64,000 nucleotides of DNA from Nocardioidaceae bacterium (GTDB lineage Bacteria; Actinomycetota; Actinomycetes; Propionibacteriales; Nocardioidaceae): positions 35,140-99,139 of the forward strand of contig JAURVT010000022.1 of assembly GCA_030655315.1 (NCBI GenBank), written 5' to 3'. Under the pieces are notes generated by a model. It did not search any database, was not told the origin of the DNA, and saw only the letters and a list, made by a program, of their open reading frames with translations. Position numbers and translations under genes: made by a program. Positions 33,305 through 42,162 of this stretch are shown piece after piece (the stretch's first letter is position 1; every line of letters begins with the position of its first letter).

Positions 33305-34525
33305 ATGGCCGCAGAAGTCTGGTTCGACACCCGCGAGGAGCTCGCCGACGCCCTCGACCTGGGCGTCACCATCCGGCGCGCGGAGGCCGAGCGGATGCGC
33401 ACCATCGCGGCCTGGGCCGCAGCCCGGACCACGTCCCAGCGAGGGCCCGCCCGAGTCCTCCCCGGCCAGGATCGCCGCGTCCCCTTCGGCGGCCCCGGCT
33501 CACCGGACATTCCCGAGTTCCTCCCCGCAGAGCTCGGCGCCACGTTGGGCCTATCCGCGTTCGCCGCGCAGAAGCTATTGTCGGACGCGCTGTCCCTGGT
33601 GCACCGCCTGCCTGATCTGCTCACCCTGTTGGAGCAGGGTGAGGTCGAGGCCTGGAAGGTACGCATGGTCGCTGCTGCGACCCGCGAGCTGCCGGCGACG
33701 GTGGCCGGGGTCATCGACTGCCAGCTCGCCGCCCCCGCGCGCCGCGGTGCACCACCGCGGATCGTCCGCCTGACCAGGTCCACGTTGCAGGACGTGATCG
33801 ACCACCACCTCCTTGCCCACACCGACCCCGCCCAGACCACCGACGCCCACCACGAGGCCCGGGCCCGCCGCTACGTCGCGTTCAAGCCCGGCCTCGACGG
33901 GACCACCGACATCGCCGGGACCCTGTCGAACGAGGACGCCCACCGCCTCGAGCAGGCGTTGGACGACACCGCGTCCGAGATGGCCGACGTCGAGGGCGAC
34001 ACCCGCTCACGCGGTGTCCGACGGGCCGAGGCGCTCGGCCGGCTCGTCGTCCACCCCGGCCTCGCCCAGACCGTCCTGTACCTGCACTTCGACCGTCTGA
34101 GTGGCACCTGGTCCGCAGACGACATCGGCACCATCCGCGTCGACGAGGCCGAGAGCATCGTCGGCCACGGCACCGTCACCATCAAGCCCGTGATCGACCT
34201 GGCGGCGGAGATCAGCACCACCGGGTACGTCGCACCACCCCGCCTCCGCGAGCAGCTGCGCCTCAACCAACGGAACCTCTGCGCGTTCCCGCACTGCGAC
34301 CGACACGGCACCATCGGCTTCGACGTCGACCACGTGGACCCCTACGACTCAGGCGGCACCACCACCTCGTCCAACACCCACCTGCTGTGCCGGTACCACC
34401 ACCGCGTGAAGACCCACGGCCGCTGGAGAGCGACCAAGACCGCACCCGGCACCACCGTCTGGACCAGCCCCACCGGCCAGGTCTTCGAGGTCGCCCACGG
34501 ACTCACCACCCGGCTCCGCACGTAG
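33305..34525 (+). CDS. DUF222-HNH endonuclease-like (13E12 repeat family) protein
   Basis: A 406-residue protein. Residues 20-280 match the DUF222 region (helical, with P-E-F-L-P-A-E-L and G-E-V-E-A-W-K-V-R-M-V). The C-terminal HNH domain has C-A-F-P-H-C, F-D-V-D-H-V-D-P-Y and H-L-L-C-R-Y-H-H-R-V-K-T-H-G. Such genes are repeated in actinobacterial genomes and are suspected mobile or selfish elements; the biological role is unknown. Its place right behind the tmRNA gene, a frequent insertion target, is notable. Confidence 0.88.
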   Translation: MAAEVWFDTREELADALDLGVTIRRAEAERMRTIAAWAAARTTSQRGPARVLPGQDRRVPFGGPGSPDIPEFLPAELGATLGLSAFAAQKLLSDALSLVHRLPDLLTLLEQGEVEAWKVRMVAAATRELPATVAGVIDCQLAAPARRGAPPRIVRLTRSTLQDVIDHHLLAHTDPAQTTDAHHEARARRYVAFKPGLDGTTDIAGTLSNEDAHRLEQALDDTASEMADVEGDTRSRGVRRAEALGRLVVHPGLAQTVLYLHFDRLSGTWSADDIGTIRVDEAESIVGHGTVTIKPVIDLAAEISTTGYVAPPRLREQLRLNQRNLCAFPHCDRHGTIGFDVDHVDPYDSGGTTTSSNTHLLCRYHHRVKTHGRWRATKTAPGTTVWTSPTGQVFEVAHGLTTRLRT

Positions 34526-34540
34526 CCCAGCGGTCCGCGC

Positions 34541-35068
34541 TCAGAAGACCACGCCGAGCCACCGCGACATGCAGTCGTGACACGTGCTGCCGTCACGGTC
34601 CTCGGGACCGACGATCCGTGCGCAGCTCGTGCAGTAGCGAAATGTCGTTCGACGTGTCTTGGCCAGCCGGGACAGGCGCGCGGACAGTTCCGGATCGTCC
34701 ACGTCGATGCGCTCACGCCGGTCGACGACCCAGAGGAGCGATCCTGCTCCGACCCATCGGCCGAGGGGCGTCCCGATCTCGACCTCGCGTCGGCCGGTCG
34801 GCCTCATCGCGATCTGGAAGGGCCGGCCGTGCACGTGCCACGGCCCGAACAGATTGCCCAGTCCGGTCGTGTCGACGTCGAGGTCGACGCCGTCGGACGG
34901 AAGCGATGTCCAGCCGCCGCCGAAGCAGCCGATGAACGACGTCAGCTCCACCGACAGCTCAGCAGCCAGCAGCTCGGTCGTGTCCTGCTCGTCCTCGGCC
35001 ACGCTCACAGCCACCTCCCAGCGCCGACCGGTGGGGGTCACAGGTGGGGGCTCGAGGGTAGGGCTCAT
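34541..35068 (-). CDS. Hypothetical protein with C-terminal zinc-ribbon-like motif
   Basis: A 175-residue protein. Most of it is an alpha/beta domain of unknown type (L-F-G-P-W-H-V-H-G-R-P-F, E-I-G-T-P-L-G-R-W-V). The last 40 residues carry C-T-S-C and C-H-D-C, spaced like a zinc ribbon. An alternative GTG start lies at 35080. The ATG at 35068 shares the palindrome CATG with the start of the divergent glycosyltransferase gene. No function is assigned. Confidence 0.65.
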   Translation of the reverse strand: MSPTLEPPPVTPTGRRWEVAVSVAEDEQDTTELLAAELSVELTSFIGCFGGGWTSLPSDGVDLDVDTTGLGNLFGPWHVHGRPFQIAMRPTGRREVEIGTPLGRWVGAGSLLWVVDRRERIDVDDPELSARLSRLAKTRRTTFRYCTSCARIVGPEDRDGSTCHDCMSRWLGVVF

Positions 35069-36944
35069 GACTGCCACCACCCTGCAGCGGCCGACCGCCG
35101 CGCCTGTCGCCCCGGTCCCGACGACGCACGCCGAGTCACCGCGGTGGGCCAGGCCCCTGTTCTGGTTGCTGATCGCGGCGACGGCGGCGCTGTACGTGGT
35201 CGGGCTGTCGCAGTCGGGGACGGCGAACGACTTCTACGCCGCCGCGGTGAAGTCGGGCACCGAGTCGTGGAAGGCGTGGCTGTTCGGGTCGCTGGACTCG
35301 GGCAACGCGATCACCGTCGACAAGCCGCCCGCGTCGCTGTGGGCGATGGTGCTGTCGGCGCGGATCCTCGGGTTCTCGTCCTTCTCGCTGCTGCTGCCGC
35401 AGGCGTTGATGGGCGTCGGGACCGTGGCGCTCGTGCACGGGGCGGTGAAGCGCTGGTCCGGTCCGGCGGCCGGGCTGCTCGCGGGGCTCGCCGTCGCGCT
35501 GACGCCCGTCGCGGCGCTGATGTTCCGCTTCGACAACCCCGACGCGATGCTGGTGCTGCTGATGACGGCCGCCGCGTACTGCGTCGTCCGGGCGATCGAC
35601 TCCACCTCGTCCCAGGGACGGTCGCGGGCGCTGCGCTGGATGCTGCTGGCCGGCACGGCGATCGGGTTCGCGTTCCTGACCAAGATGGCGCAGGGCCTGC
35701 TGGTGCTGCCCGCCTTCGGGCTGGTCCACCTGCTCGCGGCGAGCACGAGCGTCCGCACCCGCATCGGCCACCTGCTGGCGGCCGCGGCGGCGATGGTCGT
35801 GTCGGCAGGCTGGTTCATCGCGCTCGTCGCGCTGTGGCCCGCGGCGTCCCGGCCCTTCATCGGCGGCTCGACGAACAACTCGCTGTGGGAGCTGGCAGTC
35901 GGCTACAACGGCCTCGGTCGGATCCTCGGCGGGAGCGGCAACGGCGGAGGAGGAGGCGGCGGACAGAACACGATGTTCGGCGGGTCCAGCGGCATCACCC
36001 GGATGTTCGGGACGGCGTTCGGCGCCCAGGTGTCGTGGCTGGTCCCGGCGGCGCTGGTCGCGCTCGTGGCGGTCCTGCTGCTGACCCGACGCGCCGGCCG
36101 TACCGACCGCACCCGCGCCGGGATCGTCCTGTGGGGCTCGTGGCTGCTCGTCACCGTGGCCGTCTTCTCGTTCATGTCCGGCACCATCCACCCCTACTAC
36201 GCGGTGGCGCTGGTGCCCGCGATCGGGGCGCTCGTCGGCATCGGCGGGTCCTACCTGTGGACGCACCGCGACGACCACGTCGCCCGGTCGGCGCTCGCGC
36301 TGATGATCTTCGCGACGTCGGTCTGGGGCTTCTCGCTGATGACCCGCGACGCCCCCGGCTGGATGACGTGGCTGGCCTGGGCGATGCTCGCCGGCGGGTG
36401 GGCCTCGGCGCTCGTGCTCGCGTTCTCCACCGAGCGGCTCAGGAAGGTCGCCGTGGTGGCGGTCGTCGTCGGCTCGTTGTTCTCGGTGGTTGGCACCACC
36501 GCGTTCACCGCGGCCACGGTCACCTCCGGCCACACGGGCTCGACGCCGACGGCCGGACCCACCACCTCGAGCAGCCAGGGCGGTCCCGGCGGGGGCGGCG
36601 CGGGCACGTCGAGCAGCGCCGTGACCGACCTGCTCGAGAGCACCACGAGCCGGTGGGCGGCCGCCACCGTGGGCTCGCAGTCCGCGGCCGGCTACATCCT
36701 GTCGAGCGACGTCGCGGTGATGGCCATCGGCGGGTTCAGCGGGAGCGACGACTCGCCGACGCTGGCGCAGTTCCAGCAGTACGTGGCCGACGGCGACGTC
36801 ACCTACTTCCTGTCCGGCGGGGACGCGCGCGGCGGTGGACCCGGGGGCGGCAGCTCCTCGGGCAGCGAGATCACCGCCTGGGTGGAGGCCACGTTCGACT
36901 CGACCACCGTGGGCGGCACCACGGTGTACGACCTCTCGTCCTGA
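35067..36944 (+). CDS. GT39/ArnT-like membrane glycosyltransferase
   Basis: A 625-residue protein with about 12 membrane helices between residues 30 and 480 and an extracytoplasmic C-terminal domain. The first external loop has T-A-N-D-F-Y-A-A-A-V (candidate catalytic Asp) and D-K-P-P-A-S-L-W, typical of the PMT/ArnT clan, which uses polyprenyl-phosphate sugars. R-F-D-N-P-D-A-M follows. Unusual are Gly/Ser-rich stretches (S-G-N-G-G-G-G-G-G-G at about 290 and another near 590). The acceptor is unknown. Start ATG 35067 overlaps the divergent start. Confidence 0.85.
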   Translation: MTATTLQRPTAAPVAPVPTTHAESPRWARPLFWLLIAATAALYVVGLSQSGTANDFYAAAVKSGTESWKAWLFGSLDSGNAITVDKPPASLWAMVLSARILGFSSFSLLLPQALMGVGTVALVHGAVKRWSGPAAGLLAGLAVALTPVAALMFRFDNPDAMLVLLMTAAAYCVVRAIDSTSSQGRSRALRWMLLAGTAIGFAFLTKMAQGLLVLPAFGLVHLLAASTSVRTRIGHLLAAAAAMVVSAGWFIALVALWPAASRPFIGGSTNNSLWELAVGYNGLGRILGGSGNGGGGGGGQNTMFGGSSGITRMFGTAFGAQVSWLVPAALVALVAVLLLTRRAGRTDRTRAGIVLWGSWLLVTVAVFSFMSGTIHPYYAVALVPAIGALVGIGGSYLWTHRDDHVARSALALMIFATSVWGFSLMTRDAPGWMTWLAWAMLAGGWASALVLAFSTERLRKVAVVAVVVGSLFSVVGTTAFTAATVTSGHTGSTPTAGPTTSSSQGGPGGGGAGTSSSAVTDLLESTTSRWAAATVGSQSAAGYILSSDVAVMAIGGFSGSDDSPTLAQFQQYVADGDVTYFLSGGDARGGGPGGGSSSGSEITAWVEATFDSTTVGGTTVYDLSS

Positions 36945-37052
36945 GGGGTGGGACGCACATCCGGTCGAACCCGACGATTCCGTCGAACGAGGGACGTCGT
37001 GGGGGTCGACGGGGCATCCTGTCACCAGGACTGACAAGGAGGACCGGGGCCG

Positions 37053-38657
37053 ATGGCTGTCCGCGTGGGGGGTGTGCTGGGGCGCAGCCTCGCGAGCGCG
37101 ATGCAGCGCGCCCAGGGACGCGACGCCCCGGCGGTGGTCGGTGAGCTCAAGGTCCTGCTGAACGGGCTCGGCGGCGAGCTGTCCCACGAGCGCGCCTGCA
37201 CCGAGTACGTCCTCGCCGTCGCGCACCTGCTGGCCGGCAACCTCGAGCAGGCGGTGCGGGCCGCCGACGCGTGCTCCGCGATCGGCACCAGCCTGCAGGA
37301 GCCGGGCTGGGCCGCCAACGCGCTGAGCCTCCGGGCGCTCGCGATGGAGCGGCTGGGTCGGGCCGCGGAGTCGATCGACGACCTGGTGAGGTGCGAGTTC
37401 GAGACGAGCCGCACCCACGACCCCGGCCTGTCGGCCTGGGCGCACGCGGGTCTCGGCACCGCCTACGAGGAGCTGCGGCTGTTCGAGCTCGCCGGCCCGC
37501 ACTACGAGCGGACGTCGGCCCTGCGTGCGGACCCCCTGGACTTCCCCGAGTCCGAGCTCATCGACGAGCTCAACCTGTCCTCGATCCACGCGATCTGGGC
37601 CCGCGAGATGTCCATGCTCGGCGGGACGAGGGCGAGCCTCGAGCGCGAAGTCGAGCGCCTGCGCCGGGTGGCGGCCCACCACGCCCGCCGGGCGATCGCG
37701 CTGCGCACGCCGTCGGCCTTCCCGCACCTCGTCCTGCGGGCCCGCCTCCTGCTGGCCGCCAACGACGTCGACGCCGAGGCCGGCCCGCGCCTGGCCGAGC
37801 TGCTCGAGCTGCGCCGGCTGTTCAGCGCCGCCGAGGACGACGCGAGCACCGTCGAGTGCACCGCCACGCTCGCGGAGGTGCTCGCCGGCGCCGACGACGT
37901 CGCGGGTGCGGCCCGCGAGGCCCGCCGGGCCGTCGACGTGCTCACGCCCGACGCCGACACCAGCCTCGACCGCTACGTGCGCTGGGTCGGTCTCACGGTC
38001 CAGCAGGCCGAGGGCGACGGGTGGGCCGCGTCCGGGCTGGCCTTCGGCGCCACCGTGGCCCGCGGCTGGTGGGGCCAGCGCGAGAACAAACTGGAGATGA
38101 TGCGCGCCGCGATCTCGGGCTACGCCCGCTACCAGACCAACGAGGGCGACCGCCGGGCCGCACGCGAGGACCCGCTCACGGGCCTGGGCAACCGGCGCGC
38201 GTTCGACGAGTGGCTCGCCTCGCCCGAGGCCGGTCAGGCGCCCTGCACCCTGCTCCTCTACGACGTCGACCGGCTCAAGCTGGTCAACGACACCTGGGGC
38301 CACGAGGCCGGCGACGACCTGCTGGGCGCGTTCGCGTCGGCGCTGGTCGACAACACCCGCCACCCCGACCTGACGCTGCGCCTCGGCGGCGACGAGTTCG
38401 TCATCGTGCTCCGCGACTGCGGGCCCGAGGACGGGCCGCTGGTCGCCGACCGCATCAGCCTCGCGCTCGACGCCCTCGCACGCGACGCCGAGCGGCCGCA
38501 CCGGGCCGTCCTCTCGGCCAGCCTCGGCATGGCCGGCACGCACGAGGGTCTCCCGGTCGACCGCCTGCTCGGCGTGGCCGACGGGCGGATGTACGAGCGC
38601 AAGCGCGAGCGCGCCGACCTCCCCGGCGAGCGTCGCGGCGACCTCGCCGTCGGCTGA
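37053..38657 (+). CDS. TPR-GGDEF diguanylate cyclase
   Basis: A 534-residue cytoplasmic protein. Residues 1-345 are helical repeats of TPR type (A-L-S-L-R-A-L-A-M-E-R-L-G-R, A-G-L-G-T-A-Y-E-E-L). The C-terminal GGDEF domain begins D-P-L-T-G-L-G-N-R-R, has intact L-G-G-D-E-F and an R-x-x-D inhibitory site before it. It is expected to make c-di-GMP, with protein binding through the repeats as input. The start is the ATG at 37053, 108 nt after the glycosyltransferase stop. Confidence 0.9.
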   Translation: MAVRVGGVLGRSLASAMQRAQGRDAPAVVGELKVLLNGLGGELSHERACTEYVLAVAHLLAGNLEQAVRAADACSAIGTSLQEPGWAANALSLRALAMERLGRAAESIDDLVRCEFETSRTHDPGLSAWAHAGLGTAYEELRLFELAGPHYERTSALRADPLDFPESELIDELNLSSIHAIWAREMSMLGGTRASLEREVERLRRVAAHHARRAIALRTPSAFPHLVLRARLLLAANDVDAEAGPRLAELLELRRLFSAAEDDASTVECTATLAEVLAGADDVAGAAREARRAVDVLTPDADTSLDRYVRWVGLTVQQAEGDGWAASGLAFGATVARGWWGQRENKLEMMRAAISGYARYQTNEGDRRAAREDPLTGLGNRRAFDEWLASPEAGQAPCTLLLYDVDRLKLVNDTWGHEAGDDLLGAFASALVDNTRHPDLTLRLGGDEFVIVLRDCGPEDGPLVADRISLALDALARDAERPHRAVLSASLGMAGTHEGLPVDRLLGVADGRMYERKRERADLPGERRGDLAVG

Positions 38658-40640
38658 TCAGCCCCGACGGGTGCGCAGGTAGTCGCTCACGACGTACTCG
38701 CCGAGCCGGTCCAGGCTGGGTGAGAACACCCGTCCGCCGTTGCGCCGGGCCACCGCGCCGACGAACCGGGCGAGCCCGGGGTCGTCGCCGAGGAGGAAGA
38801 AGTTCATCGTCGCGCCGAGCTTGGTGATGGCGTCGACCTCGCCGAGCGTGGCACGGAGCGTCTCCTGGGTGGTCGGCCAGGAGAAGAACGGGTGGCCGTC
38901 GGGCTCGAGGTGCGCGGTCGGCTCGCCGTCGGTGACGACGAGGACCACCGGCTCGGCCTCGGGGTGCCGCCGCAGGTGTCGTCCGGCGAGCTGCAGGGCG
39001 TGGTGCAGGTTGGTGCCCTGCTCGAAGGACGGCTCGCGCGAGGCGAGCTCGGTGTCGGTGAGCCGGTGCGCCATCCGGGAGAACCCGATGATCTGCAGCG
39101 CGTCGGTACGGAAGCGGGTGCCGATCAGGTGGGACAGCGCGAGCGCGGTCTGCTTCATCGGGCCCCAGCGGTTCTCCTGCACCATCGAGAACGACAGGTC
39201 GACGCACAAGGCGACCGCCGCGACGGTCCGGTGCTCGGTCTCCTCGACGCTGAAGTCGTCGGGGTCGAGCCGCAGCCGCCCGTCGAGCGCCCGTCCGCTG
39301 CCGGCCGTGCGCAGGACGGCGTTGCGGACGGTGCCCACGGCATCGAGCGGACGCTCGTCGCTGAAGTGCCACGGCAGGCTCGCGCCGGTGCGGTCGTCGG
39401 CCGCGCCGGGGCGGTGCAGGGTGTGGTCCCCGCGTGACTGGGAGTCGAGCTGGTCGAAGACGCGACGCAGCGCGGACTCGCCGAGCCGGCGCAGCGCCTT
39501 GGGCGTCAGCGACAGCTCGCCGCCGTCGCGGTGCAGGTAGCCCTGGCGCTCGAGCTCCTTCTCCAGCTCGCGCAGCGCGCGTAGGTCCTCCACGGCCGCG
39601 GGCGTCAGCTGGCGCTCCATCGCGTCGACGTCGACGTCGTCCAGCGACGCGCCTCCGTAGTCCTGCGACAGCTGGGCCTCCAGCTGCTCGAGGTCGGACA
39701 GGTCGGCCACCGCGCCCACGGCGTCGCCGTAGCCCATCGGCTCGCCGTCCGGGTCGCCCCGGCCGTCGACGCGGCCCTGGGGACGCATCATGCCGGGCCG
39801 CAGCCCGTGCATGTTGTCCTGCAGCTGGGACAGCTGCGACTGCAGGTCGACGTCGTCGCCCATTGCGTCCTGCATGAGCTGCGAGAGCTCCTCGCGCTGC
39901 TCGGGCGTCAGCGACCGCATCAGCCGGTCGGCGGCGGCCTGACGGCGGGCCAGCAGGTCGATCAGGTCGTCGGTGTCGCGGGGCTGCTCGGGGAAGAACT
40001 CGCCGTGCCGCTCCATGAACTGCTCGAACTGCTCGGTGGTGTCGGCTCCCTTGGCATGCTCGGCGAGCAGCTGGTTGAGGTCGGCCAGCATGTCGCGGAC
40101 GGCCTGCATCGCCGCGGGGTCGCCGCCCTCGAGGGCCTGCTTCATCCCGGCGAACTGCGCGTCCAGCACCTCGCGCTTCAGCAGGTCCTTGATGGAGTCG
40201 AAGATCTGCCGGGCCTCGTCGGAGGACCACTGGTACTCGTTCAGCTCGCGGACCGCGCTGGCGGTGTCGGGCGAGAGCTCGGCGAGCTCCATCTCGGCCA
40301 TCCGCGCGGCGTCGTCGTCGGGGCGGCTCGCGAGCTCGTCGGTCTCGGCCGCCAGCGCCTGGTCGAGGGCGGCGCGGACGGTGTCGAGCGTGCCGCCGAG
40401 GTCACCGCGGCGCTCGAGCATCTTGCGGCGCTCGCGCAGACGTCGGCGCATCTCGTCGAGACCGTCACGACCGGACGCGCCGCGCGCGAGGAGCCGGTCG
40501 ATCGCGCTGCGCAGGTCCGACCCCTCGAGCACCTCCTTGCCGATCTGGTCGACGGCCTCCCGGACGTCGAACGGCGGCTTGAGCGGGTCGGGCCCGCCGC
40601 GCCACGACCCGTACCGGTGACCCCGGCCGCGGTAGGGCAC
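38658..40640 (-). CDS. von Willebrand factor A domain protein paired with a MoxR/ChlI-type ATPase
   Basis: A 660-residue protein. The N-terminal 440 residues are long charged helices with M-R-R-R-L-R-E-R-R-K-M-L-E-R-R and M-x-D-x-L-x-x-L-N-Q-L-L-type segments. The C-terminal vWA domain has the MIDAS D-L-S-F-S-M, a later T-N-L-H-H-A-L and V-V-T-D-G-E-P-T. Such proteins act with an AAA ATPase as metal-chelatase-like or chaperone pairs. GTG 40640 starts 4 nt after the ATPase stop. The target is unknown. Confidence 0.85.
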   Translation of the reverse strand: MPYRGRGHRYGSWRGGPDPLKPPFDVREAVDQIGKEVLEGSDLRSAIDRLLARGASGRDGLDEMRRRLRERRKMLERRGDLGGTLDTVRAALDQALAAETDELASRPDDDAARMAEMELAELSPDTASAVRELNEYQWSSDEARQIFDSIKDLLKREVLDAQFAGMKQALEGGDPAAMQAVRDMLADLNQLLAEHAKGADTTEQFEQFMERHGEFFPEQPRDTDDLIDLLARRQAAADRLMRSLTPEQREELSQLMQDAMGDDVDLQSQLSQLQDNMHGLRPGMMRPQGRVDGRGDPDGEPMGYGDAVGAVADLSDLEQLEAQLSQDYGGASLDDVDVDAMERQLTPAAVEDLRALRELEKELERQGYLHRDGGELSLTPKALRRLGESALRRVFDQLDSQSRGDHTLHRPGAADDRTGASLPWHFSDERPLDAVGTVRNAVLRTAGSGRALDGRLRLDPDDFSVEETEHRTVAAVALCVDLSFSMVQENRWGPMKQTALALSHLIGTRFRTDALQIIGFSRMAHRLTDTELASREPSFEQGTNLHHALQLAGRHLRRHPEAEPVVLVVTDGEPTAHLEPDGHPFFSWPTTQETLRATLGEVDAITKLGATMNFFLLGDDPGLARFVGAVARRNGGRVFSPSLDRLGEYVVSDYLRTRRG

Positions 40641-40644
40641 GGCG

Positions 40645-42060
40645 TCAGGCCCCGTAGACCGTGCGACCGTCGACCTCGTCCTTGGCGAGGCGACGCGTGA
40701 GGTGCAGCCCCTCCAGGACGAACTCGACGGCGGCCGCGGCCTGGCCGGGGGAGACGGTGTCCTCCTCGACGCCGAGGCGGTCGAGGACGGTGGCGAGCCC
40801 GGAGATCTGGCCCATCTGCTCGAGCAGCGACGAGCCGGGCACCAGCGGCCCGGTCTCGATGATCTCGCCGCCGGCGAAGTGCTCGGTGAACGCGGTGAGG
40901 TCGAGGCCGCCCAGGCGCTGGCGGAAGGTGTCGACGGTGGCGACCCGGAGCAGGTGCCACAGGACCTCGTCCTCGCGCCCCTCCTCGCCCATCTCGAACT
41001 CGACCTTGCCCCGCAGGGCCGGGACGACGTCGGGCAGGTCGGACACGCGGGCGACGGCGGGCTCCTCGCCCGACAGGGCGCCGCGACGCAGGGCGGCCGC
41101 GGCGGCCTCCTCGGCGGCCGCGATCGCGAACCGGGCCGAGACGCCCGAGCGCTGGTCGACGGCGCTCGAGCCGCGCAGCTCGTAGACGAACCGGGCCAGC
41201 ACCTCGAGCACGTGGCGGGGCACCTCGGCGACGAGCTCGGCCTCCTGCGCGATCAGCACCACCTCGTCCTGCACGTCGTCGAGGTAGTGGGTGCGGATCT
41301 CGGCACCGAAGCGGTCCTTGAGCGGCGTGATGATGCGCCCGCGGTTGGTGTAGTCCTCGGGGTTGGCCGAGGCGACGACGATGACGTCGAGGGGCAGGCG
41401 GAGCGCGTAGCCGCGGACCTGGAGGTCGCGCTCCTCGAGGATGTTGAACAGACCCACCTGGATGCGCTCGGCGAGGTCGGGCAGCTCGTTCAGCCCGAAG
41501 ATGCCGCGGTTGGTGCGCGGAAGCAGGCCGTAGTGGATGGTCTCGGGGTCGCCGAGCGTGCGGCCCTCGGCGATGCGGACGGGGTCGACGTCGCCGATCA
41601 GGTCGCCGACGCTGGTGTCGGGCGTCGCGAGCTTCTCGCCGTAGCGGTCCTCGCGGTGCAGCCAGCCGACGGGCAGGTCGTCGCCGAGCTCGTCGATGCG
41701 GCGACGGGTGGCGTCGGTGAGCGGGGCGAGCGGGTGCTCGCGCAGCTCCGAGCCCACGACGACGGGGGTCCACTCGTCGAGCAGGCCGACGATGCTGCGC
41801 ATCAGCCGGGTCTTGCCCTGGCCGCGCTCGCCGAGCAGGACGACGTCGTGACCGGCGAGGAGCGCGCGCTCCATCGCGGGGACGACGGAGTCCTCGAACC
41901 CGACCATGCCGGGGAAGGAGGGCTCGCCCGAGCGGAGCCGGGCGACGAGGTTCTCGCGGACCTCGGCCTTGACCGAGCGCGGGACGGCGCCGCTGGCGCG
42001 GAGCTCGCCGAGGGTGCTGATGGAGGGGGCGGGGGAGGTGGGGGAGGAGGTGCCGACCAT
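40645..42060 (-). CDS. MoxR/magnesium-chelatase-like AAA+ ATPase
   Basis: A 471-residue protein with Walker A G-E-R-G-Q-G-K-T-R at about 76, Walker B G-I-F-G-L-N-E-L at about 185 and sensor 1 V-V-A-S-A-N-P-E-D-Y. The order and the C-terminal helical lid match ChlI/BchI-like and MoxR AAA+ proteins. The downstream vWA gene is its partner. The start is 100 nt from the divergent nrtR-nad operon. Confidence 0.88.
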   Translation of the reverse strand: MVGTSSPTSPAPSISTLGELRASGAVPRSVKAEVRENLVARLRSGEPSFPGMVGFEDSVVPAMERALLAGHDVVLLGERGQGKTRLMRSIVGLLDEWTPVVVGSELREHPLAPLTDATRRRIDELGDDLPVGWLHREDRYGEKLATPDTSVGDLIGDVDPVRIAEGRTLGDPETIHYGLLPRTNRGIFGLNELPDLAERIQVGLFNILEERDLQVRGYALRLPLDVIVVASANPEDYTNRGRIITPLKDRFGAEIRTHYLDDVQDEVVLIAQEAELVAEVPRHVLEVLARFVYELRGSSAVDQRSGVSARFAIAAAEEAAAAALRRGALSGEEPAVARVSDLPDVVPALRGKVEFEMGEEGREDEVLWHLLRVATVDTFRQRLGGLDLTAFTEHFAGGEIIETGPLVPGSSLLEQMGQISGLATVLDRLGVEEDTVSPGQAAAAVEFVLEGLHLTRRLAKDEVDGRTVYGA

Positions 42061-42076
42061 GGCTCGACCGTACGCC

Positions 42077-42131
42077 TTGCCGTGTAAAGGTTCCGATGAC
42101 TATTATTGCTTCAGGTCATCGTGACCTTTAC
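42077..42131 (+). promoter_or_regulatory. Promoter and palindromic operator cluster of the nad operon
   Basis: TTGCCG (42077-42082) and TATTAT (42101-42106) are spaced 18 bp as -35 and -10. Overlaid palindromes are AGGTCA-TCG-TGACCT (42113-42127, perfect), GATGAC/GTCATC (42095-42100, 42115-42120) and GTAAAGGT/ACCTTTAC (42084-42091, 42124-42131). The likely transcription start falls in the perfect palindrome. The adjacent NrtR-type protein is the obvious candidate ligand-controlled repressor, which is inference. Confidence 0.65.
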
Positions 42132-42162
42132 TGATCGGCGGTTCGGACGGAGGTGGTCCCCG

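Noticed and set aside
35136..38543. A 1135-codon open frame on the minus strand
   Set aside because: It is a shadow of the glycosyltransferase and GGDEF genes in high-G+C DNA; the product is low complexity and has no domain.
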